From contig NC_073694.1 in NCBI RefSeq assembly GCF_029784165.1, positions 47,091,674 through 47,155,673 of the forward strand: a stretch of DNA of 64,000 nt. The letters run 5' to 3'. Of this stretch, positions 33,745 to 46,057 are shown piece by piece (position 1 is the first letter of the stretch; each line of letters opens with the position of its first letter). The notes beneath the pieces are model-generated. The model saw only the letters and a list, made by a program, of their open reading frames with translations, made no database searches and was not told the DNA's origin. The position numbers and the translations under genes were made by a program. Source of the stretch: Wyeomyia smithii (lineage: Eukaryota; Arthropoda; Insecta; Diptera; Culicidae).

Positions 33745-34811
33745 TCAGTATTTCAGTAATTTTGTATTTTAGTATTTTAGTAAATCAGTATCTTAGTATT
33801 GTAGTATTTTAGTATATCAGTATTTTAGTATTTTAGTATTGTAGTATTTTAGTATTTTAGTATTTTAGTATTTTAGTATTTTAGTATTTTATTATTTTAG
33901 TATTTTAGTATTTTAGTATTTTAGTGTTTTAGTATTTTAGTATTTTAATATTTAAGTATTTAAGTATTTTAGTACTTTAGTATTTTAGTATTTTAGTATT
34001 TTAGTATTTTAGTATTTTAGTATTTTAGTATTTTAGTATTTTAGTATTTTAGTATTTAAGTATTTAAGTATTTTAAGTATTTTAGTATTTTAGTATTTTA
34101 GTATTTTAGTATTATAGTATTTCAGTATTTTAGTATTTTAGTACTTTAGTATTTTAGTATTTTAGTATTTTAGTATTTTAGTATTTTAGTATTTTAGTAT
34201 TTTAGTATTTTAGTATTTTAGTATTTTAGTATTTTAGTATTTTAGTATTTTAGTATTTTAGTATTTTAGTATTTTAGTATTTTAGTATTTTAGTATTTTA
34301 GTATTTTAGTATTTTAGTATTTTAGTATTTTAGTATTTTAGTATTTCAGTATTTTAGTATTTTAGTATTTTAGTATTTCAGTATTTTAGTACTTTAGTAT
34401 TTTAGTATTTTAGTATTTTAGTATTTTAGTATTTTAGTATTTCAGTATTTTAGTATTTTAGTATTTTAGTATTTTAGTATTTTAGTAGTTTAGTATTTTA
34501 GTATTTTAGTATTTTAGTATTTTAGTATTTTAGTATTTTAGTATTTTAGTATTTTAGTATTTTAGTATTTTAGTATTTTAGTATTTTAGTATTTTAGTAT
34601 TTTAATATTTAAGTATTTTAGTATTAAGGTATTTTAGTATTTTAGTATTTTAGTATTTTAGTATTTTAGTATTTTAGTATTTTAGTATTTTAGTATTTTA
34701 GTATTTTAGTATTTTAGTATTTTAGTATTTTAGTATTTTAGTATTTTAGTATTTTAGTATTTTAGTATTTTAGTATTTTAATGTTTTAGTATTTTAGTAT
34801 TTTAGTATTTT
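33745..34811. repeat. Octamer satellite array (AGTATTTT)n, left block
   Basis: About 130 head-to-tail copies of AGTATTTT with scattered changes. It is continuous with 36131-37115 if the insertion at 34812-36130 is removed. Confidence 0.95.
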
Positions 34812-34943
34812 GGGGCCATCCACATATCACGTGGACAGCTTGGGGGGGGGGGTGTAATGTCCACGGTCCTTGCAAATAAGAAGAATTTATATGGTCATTT
34901 GTCCACGGGGGTTAAAAATCGGCAAAAATCTGTCCACATGGTA

Positions 34944-36115
34944 CAGGTCGGACTCGATTATCCGGAGACTCGATTATCCGGGGGCCCGATTATCCGGGGC
35001 TCGATTATCCGGAGAAAATGGCTCGATTATCCGGAGTATTTTTTTTTCTGTATTTCTATAATGTACTTTTGTCTTCCGGGTCATTGGGAGTTTCGGGGTT
35101 GCTCAAAATTTTAACAACAATGCCCCGCTCTGTTTAGGTAGTTCGTTTGTAGCAGTTTTCTCGTCATTTCTTCAACCAATTTATATTGAACAACCTCCAA
35201 AAGCGAGTTATTATGGTTTAGTTGCCGATGAGGACAACCACTATAGGTCAACCGGTTTCGAATTTATGGTCGGAACATATTCCTGTAATATAGTGGCCAT
35301 GATCAATGCAGTACACTAAGGTCGCGTTTTACGCGTTATTTTTTACGCGGGATTTTTTACCCGGATTCCGGAGTTTACGCAGTTTTTTTTCGCGGATTCC
35401 GGAATTTACGCGGTATTTTTTTTACGCGGATTCTGGAATTTACGCGGTTTTTACGTGGCACGTATCCCCCGCGTAAAAAGCGACTTTAGTGTACTTAGAA
35501 CCACAAGCTGGCCTGTTTCGGTGGTGTTCCGGATACTCCTGGATTATTGAACCAAAACTCATCAAGCGAAATCAATAACGGTTTGAAATCCGCAAAGTAG
35601 CCCATTAGTGGCCATATAAAGCATCTAGGTCGTTGTAGGTCACTTAGGAAATAAAACAAAACAAGAGTGTTGTCAAAATCGAGCAGGGTCTGTATATGTA
35701 ACACCTCAATTCTTCTTAATATTTAAGACAATAAATCAGATAAATACTTAAATCAATTCAAATTCTATTATATTTTCTGGAAAATATATCCTTTAATCTC
35801 TCGAAGCAAAAGCTGTCTTTCTAATGATAGTTTTGATTTTTTTTTTATTTTGTTTTTACATGTTTGAAACAATCAATAAAACATAATTTATTATTACGTA
35901 TATATGTATAACAAACGCCGACAAATAGTTTAAAGACAATTTTTAATTTATTTCGTCAGCACATGTTTTGTGTACAACATACTAAAATAGAAAACGCACT
36001 ATTCTAAATGAAAGATATTAAAAATAGAAAAAATAAAAATGGTTCGATTATCCGGAGGATTCGATTATTCGGAGTGAATTGTTTTTCAAAACTCCGGTTA
36101 ATCGAGTCCGACCTG
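34944..36115. mobile_element. pogo/mariner-type TA-flanked element with CGATTATCCGG repeats
   Basis: The ends are CAGGTCGGACTCGATTATCC and its near complement, flanked by TA at 34942-34943 and 36116-36117. The word CGATTATCCGG recurs four times at the left end and twice at the right, so each end has repeated possible transposase-binding sites. The interior is AT-rich without a transposase. It is itself interrupted at 35314-35491. Confidence 0.75.
35314..35491. mobile_element. TA-flanked CACTAARGTCGC miniature element, innermost insertion
   Basis: The ends CACTAAGGTCGCGTTTTACG and the complement of CACTAAAGTCGCTTTTTACG are flanked by TA at 35312-35313 and 35492-35493. The interior repeats TTTACGCGG and GGAATTTACGCGG. 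It is the same family as 49396-49658. Confidence 0.8.
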
Positions 36116-36130
36116 TACGTGGATGGCCCC

Positions 36131-37115
36131 TTTAGTATTTTAGTATTCTAGTAATGTAGTATTTCAGTGTTGTAGTATCTTAGTATTTTAGTATTTTAGT
36201 ATTTTAGTATTTTAGTATTTTAGTATTTAAGTATTTTAGTATTTAAGTATTTTAGTATTATAGTATTTTAGTATTTTAGTATTTTAGTATTTTAGTATTT
36301 TAGTATTTTATTATTTTAGTATTTTAGTATTTTAGTATTTTAGTATTTCTGTATTTTAGTATTTCAGTATTTTAGTATTTTAGTATTTTAGTATTTTAGT
36401 ATCTTAGTATTTTAGTATTTTAGTATTTAAGTATTTTAGTATTTTAGTATTTTAGTATTTTAGTATTTTAATATTTTAGTATTTTAGTATTTTAGTATTT
36501 TAGTATTTTAGTATTTTAGTATTTTAGTATTTTAGTATTTTAGTATTTTAGTATTTTAGTATTTTAGTATTTTAGTATTTTAGTATTTTAGTATTTTAGT
36601 ATTTTAGTATTTTAGTATTTTAGTAGTTTAGTAGTTTAGTATTTTTGTATTTTAGTATTTTAGTATTTTAGTATTTTAGTATTTTAGTATTTTATTTTAG
36701 TATTTTATTTTAGTATTTTAGTATTTTAGTATTTTAGTATTTTAGTATTTTAGTATTTTAGTATATTAGTATTTTAGTATTTTAGTATTTTAGTATTTTA
36801 GTATTTTAGTATTTTAGTATTTTAGTATTTTAGTATTTTAGTATTTTAGTATTTTAGTATTTTAGTATTTTAGTATTTTAGTATTTTAGTATTTTAGTAT
36901 TTTAGTATTTCAGTATTTTAGTATTTTAGTATTTTAGTATTTTAGTATTTTAGTATTTTAGTATTTTAGTATTTTAGTATTTTAGTATTTTAGTATTTTA
37001 GTATTTTAGTATTTTAGTATTTTAGTATTTTAGTATTTTAGTATTTTAGTATTTCAGTATTTTAGTATTTTAGTATTTTAGTATTTTAGTATTTCAGTAT
37101 TTCAGTATTTTTTTT
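36131..37115. repeat. Octamer satellite array (AGTATTTT)n, right block
   Basis: Same unit as the left block, about 120 copies with a few 4- or 5-base slips such as TTTTATTTTAG near 36690-36712. Confidence 0.95.
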
Positions 37116-37450
37116 TTGAAATTGTGTATTTTTGTATTTTTGTATTTTTGTATTTTTATATTTTTGTATTTTTGTATTTTTGTATTTTTGTATATTCGTA
37201 TTTTTGTATGTTTGTATTTTTGTATTTTTGTATTTTTGTATTTTTGTAATTTTGTATTTTTGTATTTTTGTATTTTTGTATTTTTGTATTTTTGTATTTT
37301 TGTATTTTAGTATTTTTGTATTTTTGTATTTTTGTATTTTTGTATTTTTGTATTTTTGTATTTTTGTATTTTTGTATTTTTGTATTTTTATATTTTGTAT
37401 TTTTGTATTTTTGTAATTTTGTATTTTTGTATTTTGGTATCTTTGTATTT
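37116..37450. repeat. Octamer satellite array (GTATTTTT)n
   Basis: The octamer changes abruptly from GTATTTTA to GTATTTTT after a poly-T run at about 37107-37116, keeping the 8-bp period. The plus-strand frames of 60-94 codons (FLYFCIFV repeats) are artefacts. Confidence 0.95.
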
Positions 37451-38470
37451 TTTTGGTGATATTTTGTAATTTTTTGCTGGTATTTTGTAAATATTTTTGC
37501 TCATCTTGCCATTTTGCATTTGTTGATATTATAGGGATTCTTATTGTTCTTATTATTTTGTTACTCTAAACTAGTAAAGATTTACTATTCTAGCTGTGCT
37601 CATTTTTTTTCTAGGCTCGCTAATCCTAATCTTAATAATCTTGCTATTCTTTGCTATTCCCTTTAAGCTTGCTTATATTGGTATTCTTCTTCTATTTTTA
37701 TTTTTTTACTTGCTAATCCTAATTATCTTATTATTATTGCAGTTATTTCTATTCTCTTCGAGCATAATAATCTTGTTATTATCATCTCTGTGTGCTTCTT
37801 TCTATTCTTTCCAAACTTGTTAAGTTTCTAATCTTACTGCTTTTACTGTTTCTGCTGTTATTGCTGTTTTATTTTACCATTCTCTCTATTCATGCTATAC
37901 TATACTCTTGCTATTCTGCCCAACTTTACTAATCTCGCCATTGATACTATTCTTACTATTCTGTTATTCTTACTGTTCTTACTACGCTTGCTGTTCTAGC
38001 TATTCCTTCTTATCTTGCTGTTTTTGATAAAGTTGTTATACTTGCCATTCTTGTTAGTTTTGTTGTTTTCACTATCCGTGCTGTGCTTGTATTTTTTTCC
38101 CAATCTGGTTGTTCCTGTTGTTATCATTATTCCCACTATTTTTTCATGCTTGTTTATCTTACTGTTATTTTTTTTTTATTCTTCGTCTTTCAATTTTTGC
38201 TTCACATCTGAGATATTCTTTTCTATTTTTGTTGTTCTTGTTATTTTTATATTTTCATGTTATGTTATTTTCATGTTGATATTAATTTTACCTTTCTATT
38301 TTTTTTCAAGCTTTACTGATGTATTATCGTACCTTAAAAATGTTTTGAATATTTGTAGGCTTCTTTCTTTTCATACTGAAATGGTTTATCAGTTTATTAT
38401 TTTGGTTAACAGAAATTTTCATGAAATCAAGAAATTAATGTGATTTTCTGTTCATCACAACTGGCTGAGC
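37451..38470. repeat. Degenerate T-rich sequence flanking the octamer arrays
   Basis: Irregular T-rich DNA with scattered TATTCTT, CTTACTATTC and TTGTTATT words. It resembles decayed short-unit repeat DNA. The 142-codon frame at 38015-38443 is composed of Leu, Phe and Ile from T-rich codons and is not credible as a gene. Confidence 0.45.
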
Positions 38471-41154
38471 AATTTTCCTCTTCAACATTTTTGTGTAACG
38501 AACCATAAAAAACCACTTGCTGGTTACTCTGTAGCTAAAAATACCCAGAACGATTGTGTGAGGTGATTATATTTATTGGATCACTTAACGCTAATTTCCC
38601 AATTTCCAATCCGGCCACTGAAACAACGTCCTTTCGTTCTAATGTCAATTGCACTTCGTCCGTAATTTTTCCGTGTCTTGTTCGTTTTTCCTCTCCGGGC
38701 TATAGGGAAGAGACGTTTTTATGGCACCCTTGTACCCAATTTATGTAAAACAAAAATGATAAAAGTTTTTTTTTGGGACTCTGCTAACGGCCGGTACAAA
38801 ACTGGCTACTTTTATTTATGTCTTCAGTATATAGCTGTTTTCAGAGGAGCTCCGATAAGGGGCAAAAAGTATTTGCTGACTTCGACATTTGCCAGCATCC
38901 GATAGCCATCGGTGTCGAAACCGGTTTTGGTAGGACAAGCGGTATCGATATCCCTTTTATCAGTGTCATAATTGCGCGAGTGGACCGGCTATCAATCCAT
39001 AGGCGGAAAGAACCGTCAGGCGAGTTTTCTTTGTCTGTCCAGTTTGCTGGGGTCGGGTTTTTTTTCTGCCTTGCTGTCTAGATAGATTTCTGGGTGGTAT
39101 CATGTCCTTCCGTCTAACATATTCTAAACACGACAAGCACATTTCCTCACATACAATGTTGCTGGTGTGTCCTGTATCGCTTCCCCGCGGCATGTTTACC
39201 CGAGGGACTTTCAGGCTGTTTTGTAGGTTTATTCTGCTCTAAATAAAAAAGTAGAGTTCAGTGAGTCTTAAACAAAGCCAGTTCAATAATTTGAATATTT
39301 ATTAGATTTAGAAAATTGTAAGACAATTTTAAATTTAAACAATAGTTATTTGTAGCAAATGTCAATTAATTTAAACGTAATCTAATATTTTACAACATAA
39401 ATCATTATCCTATTTCTGCTAACATAAAATAACACCACTTTCACTTTACCTTGAAGAACACGATTTAACTTTGTCCTTCAACAAAACGGTAAAAAACTGA
39501 CCCATGCCCCGTTTATTTTTCTATATTATCCCAACGTTGATGGTCATGCTGAACCGAAAGTGAAGGCAGGAGTTTTGCGAATTGCTATCATTTACAGGCA
39601 ATCCGACGGTGCAGGGGTGGAGAACTCACACAGCATGTCTTCTCCCGTCCGTTCGTCGAGCAGCCGCTGCTGCAGTCCTAAAGAATGGCAGTCGTTTGGC
39701 GTGATACTTTTTGGTCATGTGGAAAACCATCGGAGACACACGCAGAAACACCATCGTCGTTGTTGTCGTCGTCGTCAGCAACATCTGATCGGAGTGTTGG
39801 TACGTGTGTGATGAAGGGGGAGGTGTGCGTGGCCGGAAAATTAAGGTTTGGCCGAAGTCGGTGACTAAGTGAGAAGTTTTTTTCTCGTTTTATTGAATAG
39901 CGTTACGACTCTCCACTTGGCTGGACAAAACGATACCCTTGAGAAGAATTTATGTATGCTATCCAATCGGTCGAATTACAACCATTGCCCTTTCGATCTT
40001 GAGCGAAGGTTATTCAATAAAAAAAGAAAAAAAAAACCTGCAACTATAATGATTACTGTCGTTGAATAAGGGGGGAGACTTATTAGATTTCCGTTTGATT
40101 GAATTCAGTTTAATTTATATCGATATTCTTTATAAAACACATGTATGTGATAGTCGTAGAGAAAAATCTTTTGTAGCAGAATAAAAGTTTCATCCTTTTA
40201 CACTCTTCGTATGCAAAGTAATGTCCAGCCAACAGATGATGGTGCTATAGCATCTGCTCTAAATCCCAGGGGTATTTTACTATCAATTGGATCCGACCCC
40301 TCAGGAAGTACATGCATGTTTAACAAAGCGAAACGAGTTCCTGTCCCGTGGGGGATACTTTGAAGCCCACTTTATACACTTTTTACTGGCGCATAATGTG
40401 AGAAAGAACAGTTTTATATTAAATTCTTAAAATTGAGAGACATATTATGATTGTAACATACAAATTTTGTCAGTTTAATTTTGATAGAAAGTCAACAGAT
40501 TCAACGGTCAGCATATTGAGACATTAAAAATTATTGTATGGTGACACCGTCTTAGGATCGGAATGCAATAGTGAAGTGATTGTAGATTAACAGCTACCAA
40601 AAGTGTTTTAATTATTATTTTAGAACAAAATTCTGCGAAGAGTCTAAGAAAATAAATTTTCTTCACAGGTAGGTTTTATGAACGAAACTAAAATGTAGAA
40701 AAATAAACTTAAGGAATACCTCCAAAAGCAACTACTGTCACTTCTGAAGTCACACAAAGGTCCTACGCTTTAAAAAATGTTTTTCTGACCTGATTTAGTC
40801 TCATGCCATTTCTCGAAAGATGTTTTGGAATAGTACACAGTTAAGAACGTCAATGAAGCAAACACTTCGGGATTATCTATCATAGACACTACCAATCGGA
40901 GGAATATATGAAGACAACCTGGGTTTCCACGAAAAAAAACATACCAAACATGTCGATCGGAACTTTGAACAAGATCGAATGAGTAGTGTGAAGAGGATAA
41001 TTCGTGCACTCACGGTTTCTTTACGCTGAAATCTCTAACACCTTTGCGTGACTTCCTCTTAACAAAAGTAAATTCCTTTTAGCAATAAAACTGGCCAGAA
41101 GGACGCACAATGATACTTCGCCAGGGCATTAAAATTGGTGATGTTGATAGTCTT
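38471..41154. other. Unassigned intergenic sequence
   Basis: No recognised protein family, RNA gene or element end. A short GTC/GTT-rich run lies at 39752-39780. Frames up to 88 codons lack motifs. Confidence 0.35.
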
Positions 41155-41156
41155 TA

Positions 41157-41329
41157 CACTGGATTCTTTTTTTTTTTTTCACGCGATTGATGCGTCCGCG
41201 CGAAAAAAGAATCGCGTAATTTTGAACAACTCGTGTAAAAAAAGGTCGCGCCGTTTTGATTCGCCATGTGTAAAAAATCGTGTATAATAAAATCACGTAA
41301 AAACAATCGCGTAAAAAAAGAATTCAGTG
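41157..41329. mobile_element. TA-flanked miniature element with CGCGTAAAA repeats
   Basis: The ends are CACTGGATTCTTTTTTTTTT and the complement of CACTGAATTCTTTTTTTACG, flanked by TA at 41155-41156 and 41330-41331. Inside are several copies of TCGCGTAAAA and its variants. It is a distant relative of the CACTAARGTCGC group. Confidence 0.65.
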
Positions 41330-41331
41330 TA

Positions 41332-42924
41332 TTAAATTTTATAGGATATCGACACGGCATTCAAATCTCCAGGGTGGCCACTCAAATCAATTATCAATTT
41401 CCTACTTTTTCCCAAGATTTGCCGATGATTTTTCCTTAAATTTTAAATCAGGACAACCAACCTGATTGGGCTCTAACGTTTTGATGTCACTCGAGGTGAA
41501 CAGCCAGAACTCGTTAGGGGTTTCATTTATTGTGCCAGATTCTCAATTTTATTCACGGCTACTACCCGCTTCTGCTGAATCATGTCCGACGGTCGTACCA
41601 TCTCATAGTAAATAATTTGTTTAAACTGTATGAGAGAGAGCTTGGGCTAGAGCTTCACAACATTTTGAACAAAATTTTAAAGAACTTTTTTCAAAATCGT
41701 GTGCAAACAAGAAGTTGAAATGCTATGCAGTTTCAATTTGCACATAAAAATACAGTCTCATTAGGATTAAAACAAAAATTTAGCGGCGTAAATAAGTTTT
41801 ATGTAAGATAAAATATCTTTTTTATTTCTAGCACAAAAAAATCCGCTGAAATTTTTAAAATATCCGTTGAAATTGGACGTATTTTGCTCTGCTACGTAGC
41901 CCTACGTCAAAAAACATAAAATTTCAAATGTGCTTTGTGCTCGCAAAAAATGTGTTATAAAACTATGAAAAATATTTCTCCTTCTAACCTAAGGGAAGAC
42001 ATCTGGCTTCTTACTCTTCTTACTCACCCACCTCGATGATCCCTGTTGTATTTTTCGTAGGTGATGCCATTCACTTGAATGTTTTCAATGCTTTTTATCA
42101 GCATTATGCACAATCCCTCCTGCAGGTGATAGTTTTACCTCTCAGGTTTTACCGTCTGAGGTTTACCGGAGAATCTGCAATACCCTTAACATCGAACATG
42201 TCATCCATCAATGATTATGATTCATTTATTGACCCATCTGAATAGGGTGTTTTAGGGGTATGTATATTATTTTTTCTTTTGATAAGAAATGTCAAAGAAA
42301 TTCATATTCCACTGATTTTTTTTTTATTAATTTAAACAGCAGAACTATTGCAAAAAATCGATTTCGAATTTCAACAACTGTAAGTGATTTCAAGACAAAC
42401 CCTGCCGTCAAGAAATCGTGACACAGCGATGCCAGGACATTTTTCAAATGTCTTCACACTCCATAAAAAATATCTCCACACATAGGAAATCTGTAAAAAC
42501 GGTCCCCATCGAATGTTAGCAAAAATTCCAGTGAACACATTCAATCGGGTGCGGTTAACAAACCGACTATTAGGCTTTTACTTATTCACACGAGCTCTAA
42601 TGTCTTCGAAATTAAGACAAGTCTTTGCATTTGGCATCCCTGTTATAGCATGTGAACCAGGGTTGTATTTCCACAGGCCAGCAACATAGACCTTCCTATC
42701 TGCGCTAGTATTAGTGTCGATTTCAACTTTTATTCAAGTTTTATTTGATCTATTTTTCTACTAAAACAAAGTTCATTAAAACAGGTAACACTAATGAACT
42801 AGGATTCATAAGCTAGGTTTTTTCGAAATTGAATATCAGCTGATTTTTTGGTTGAAACAAATCAATTTTATAAGGGTACACGACTGAGCCTGTATTGGTG
42901 AGATCTGGCGTAGAAAGCTCTATT
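41332..42924. other. Unassigned intergenic sequence
   Basis: Nothing recognised. Frames at 41530-41718 and 42036-42245 have no motifs. Confidence 0.35.
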
Positions 42925-43146
42925 AATGTCATTTTGTGCTCTATCAGGGTTATATTTTCTTGCAGCAGAAGTGTCACTTTGTTCACTACTTGCCAGTTAG
43001 TGAAAATTTAAAAATATATCATTTTTTCAATTTACAAATCAAAGAAAAATCGTAGAGATTTAAGAAAAAATACGCTGTGCCTACTGAAAGGTCGGTCATC
43101 GATTAGTATGAGAAAAAGCAAGTATTTTTTCAAATTAAAACTTCCC
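42925..43146 (-). repeat. Dispersed repeat, copy 1 (uninterrupted)
   Basis: The reverse complement of this segment aligns with 49755-50203. Shared words include ACTAATCGATGACCG, TTTTTCTTTGATTT, AACTGGCAAGTAGTG and ACAAAGTGACACTTCT. This copy lacks the insertion at 49860-50098 and so preserves the empty target site. Confidence 0.75.
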
Positions 43147-43216
43147 ATTGTACTCTCCGCACAAGCAATATGCCTCAACAGGTATGTTCCAAACTTTATC
43201 CAGAACGGATTCAAAA

Positions 43217-43625
43217 TAGTGCTGGGACTTTTAACCGGATATATTCGTGATCCGGCTATCCGAAGCTCGGATCACGGATGTGTAAACGAATACTATTCGG
43301 ATGTCCGGATATCCGGATACGGATAATCGAATAGTCGGATATCCGGATATACTATCCGGATATCCGGATTTTTTTTCTAGCTTTTAGGCCCGTTCGAATG
43401 AAATGTAACGCGAAAAATGGCTTTTTCCACAATTACCCAGCCCCTCGTAAGTATTTATTTACATAATTCTCATTAAACTATGTTCGGATACAATATCCGG
43501 ATATCCGAAAATCCGGATATCCTGTCGGATAATATCCGGATATCGGATTGATCCGGATTTTGGATATTTGTCCAATATCCGAGGTCGGATATCCGGTTAT
43601 TTTAATCCGGATAGTCCCAGCACTA
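43217..43625. mobile_element. Palindromic hAT-type miniature element, copy 2 (inverted relative to copy 1)
   Basis: Perfect 8-bp duplication ATTCAAAA at 43209-43216 and 43626-43633. The ends TAGTGCTGGGACT and AGTCCCAGCACTA are identical to copy 1 at 4750-5174, and the interior ATATCCGGAT-rich sequence matches copy 1 in reverse orientation. This copy confirms both the boundaries and the 8-bp target size of the family. Confidence 0.9.
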
Positions 43626-43744
43626 ATTCAAAAGTAGAAACAAGCTTATACTACACTATTTATTTCCGACATTGAGCAGCGTGATGCTGTTCTTATGCTT
43701 TACGCAAAACCGTATTAACTCCTTGCGCACTTTTAGATCTTTTG

Positions 43745-46057
43745 GTAATTGATTGAGGAAGTTTGAGGAAATTAAACTCCTACTAGTTAACTCCAAAATT
43801 TCTGTTGCTTGCTTTTCTGAAACATGGCTCAGTGATTCAGTTTCTGATCAAGCAGTCCTTATACCTGACTACCGTGTTATACGAAACGATCGTGGGTACA
43901 AAAGAGGCGGGGGAATTATTATCTACGTTGGTGAAGGTATTCCTTGCAAAACAATATATACATCAACAGTTAGTGCTACCTCACACTTCAAAACTGAATG
44001 TTTGGCTGTTGAGCTGATTATACGAACAATTCACCGTCGCAAGCAGTAAAATTCATGGTTCAATAAGGAAATCCGCGAAGCCATAGTGGAGAGGGGTATG
44101 GCATATGGCGATTGAAAAGTTGCATCCTTGGAGTGGAGAGATCGGAAAAGGGCAATCTATAAGCAGCTGAGAAATAGAGCAAATACACTTATTCGCCGAG
44201 CTAAAGTTGATCATCTTAGCGCAACGTTTGTTTCTGATGAATCACCGACTCGCCTGTGGAGAAAGTTAAAAAAACTTGGAGTTGGTAAATCTGTAACTCA
44301 TGATGATCATCCTTATGACTCGAATGTGATCAACGCCAGTTTTGCAGGCCACTTTACAAACGACGTACAAAATAGTTTTGAAAATTCACACTACGAAGGT
44401 GATTTTCGATTTCAACCGATAAGCGTTCACGAAGTGGTTAATGCTTTCTACGAAATGAAGTCGAATCCTGCCGGATCGGACAACTCCAAAAAATTTCTAA
44501 AAATTATTTTCCCCATTGTGCTCGATCAAATTGTGCATCTATACAACAGAATAATTGAAACGTCGGTTTTCCCTAAAGCTTGGAAATGCGCGAAAATCAT
44601 TCCGCTACGTAAAAAGAAACATATTAAATCGATTGAAAATCTTCGTCCAATAAGCTTACTTTGTGTCCTATCTAAAGTATTTGAAAAAATATTAAAAAGG
44701 CAAATCAACGCATTCCTATCTTCTGGACACCTTATTTCCGATCATCAAGCAGGTTTTCGACAAGGACAAGGAGTTAAGTCAGCATTATTGAGAGTGTTCG
44801 ATCATATTTCTGCTGCAGTGGACAGAAAAAGTGTGGCTGTAATGTTGCTGTTGGATTTAAGCAAAAGCTTTCGATACAATATCTCATCATCGTTTATGCC
44901 AGAAACTTAGAGCGCGATTCTTCTTCGATTAATCAGCTGTTTCCTTTGTTCGGTCATACCTTACTGGTAGAGAGCAGACTGGTTTTTGCAATGATATTTT
45001 GTCAGACGCTATAGCTGTTACTTCTGGAGTCCCACAAGGATCTGTTCTCGGCCCCTGTTCTTCTCACTTTACATAGATGATCTTCCAGGTGTGCTTAGAC
45101 ATTGTCGTATCCAGATGTTTGTCGATGATGTTCAACTGTATTCTATCCATCCTGATCCCACCGCAGCTGCGGCACTGCTCAACAAAGATCTACAACGTGT
45201 TGCATGGTGGGCTTCAAGAAATTCACTTAGTTTGAATCACACGAAGACGGAAGCAATGTTGTTCGGAACCAACCGTCGTTTAGTTTCAGCGGAATTGCAG
45301 ATCTATTTAGAAGGCAATCAAATCCAGTTTACCGATCATGCGAACAATTTGGGCATCTTTTTTTCAAAGTATTCTTCACTGGGACAAAACAGTGTCCCAC
45401 CAGTGCGGTAAAGTTTATGCTGGGCTACATACACTGCGAGCTACTACGGCCGATCTTCCACAAAACATTAAACTGAAGTTGTTTAAAACGCTTATACTTC
45501 CTCACCTCATCTTTGGGGATGTTATTCATTTAAGTATGCACACAGCTTTGTTGTCAAAACAAGAAGTTGCTTTAAACGATTGTGCTCGCTACGTGTATAA
45601 TGTAAACCGTTTCACCTCAGTCCGTCATTTACAGAAATATTTACTTGGAAGTCCCTTTCGGAAATTCTACACGTTGAGGGCGTGCATCTACCTTCAGAGG
45701 CTAATTCTACGTCAGTGTCCATCGTATCTCTACGACAAATTAACAGCTTTGCAAAGATCTCGCACGCGGAATTTCATAGTTCCAACTCATCGGACTTCGT
45801 TGTACAGTAATACATTATTCGTGAAAGGTGTGGTGCATTGAAATGCACAACCAAGAGAGTTAAAGCAAATAACTTCGGAAGTAATGTATAAAAGAGCTGC
45901 TCTAACTCATTTTAATAGCTAATAAGTTAGACCATAGCCCTAGAATAATTGTAACGCTGGAAATTATTATACTCGTTCTTATTCCGTTAATGACACATAA
46001 AAAGACTTGTCTTACGTCATGTATCAAAAAAAACAAAACAAAACTAAACTAAACTAA
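43745..46057 (+). mobile_element. Degenerate CR1/jockey-type non-LTR retrotransposon
   Basis: ORF2 remnants run from an endonuclease start near 43753 to a carboxy terminus near 45918. A 3' region follows, ending in an A-rich tail with ACTAA repeats (46027-46057). ORF1 is absent, so the copy is 5' truncated. No target duplication was found. Confidence 0.75.
43753..45918 (+). pseudogene. Non-LTR ORF2 (endonuclease and reverse transcriptase) with deletions and frameshifts
   Basis: The endonuclease amino terminus reads ISVACFSETWLSDSVSDQAV and YKRGGGIIIYV, but the rest of the domain (GDFN to SDH) is deleted and fuses to the pre-RT region (RKRAIYKQLRNRANTLIRRA). Reverse transcriptase shows LRPISLLCVLSKVFEKIL, DHQAGFRQGQG and AVMLLLDLSKSF. 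The catalytic segment then breaks near 44910. It resumes as VTSGVPQGSVLGP, FVDDVQLYS (the active-site box, with Val replacing the common Ala) and LNHTKTEAMLFGT. A frameshift near 45400 leads to the carboxy-terminal part ending at 45838, with further readable codons to 45918. No RNase H is seen. Confidence 0.8.

Larger units (their letters stand above)
34812..36130. mobile_element. GGGGCCATCCAC element inserted in the octamer satellite
   Basis: The ends are GGGGCCATCCACATATCACG (continuing TGGACAG) and its complement once the inner pogo-like element is subtracted, giving about 27 bp of inverted repeat. The satellite resumes with an extra TTT, suggesting a 3-bp target duplication. The own sequence is only about 145 bp and the rest is the nested element. 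The superfamily is uncertain. Confidence 0.65.

Noticed and set aside
37116..37459. Phe/Cys/Leu repeat frames that look like transmembrane segments
   Set aside because: They are a translation of (GTATTTTT)n in several registers at once.
38015..38443. 142-codon hydrophobic frame
   Set aside because: It lies in decayed T-rich repeat DNA, consists mainly of Leu, Phe, Ile and Val, and has no family motif.
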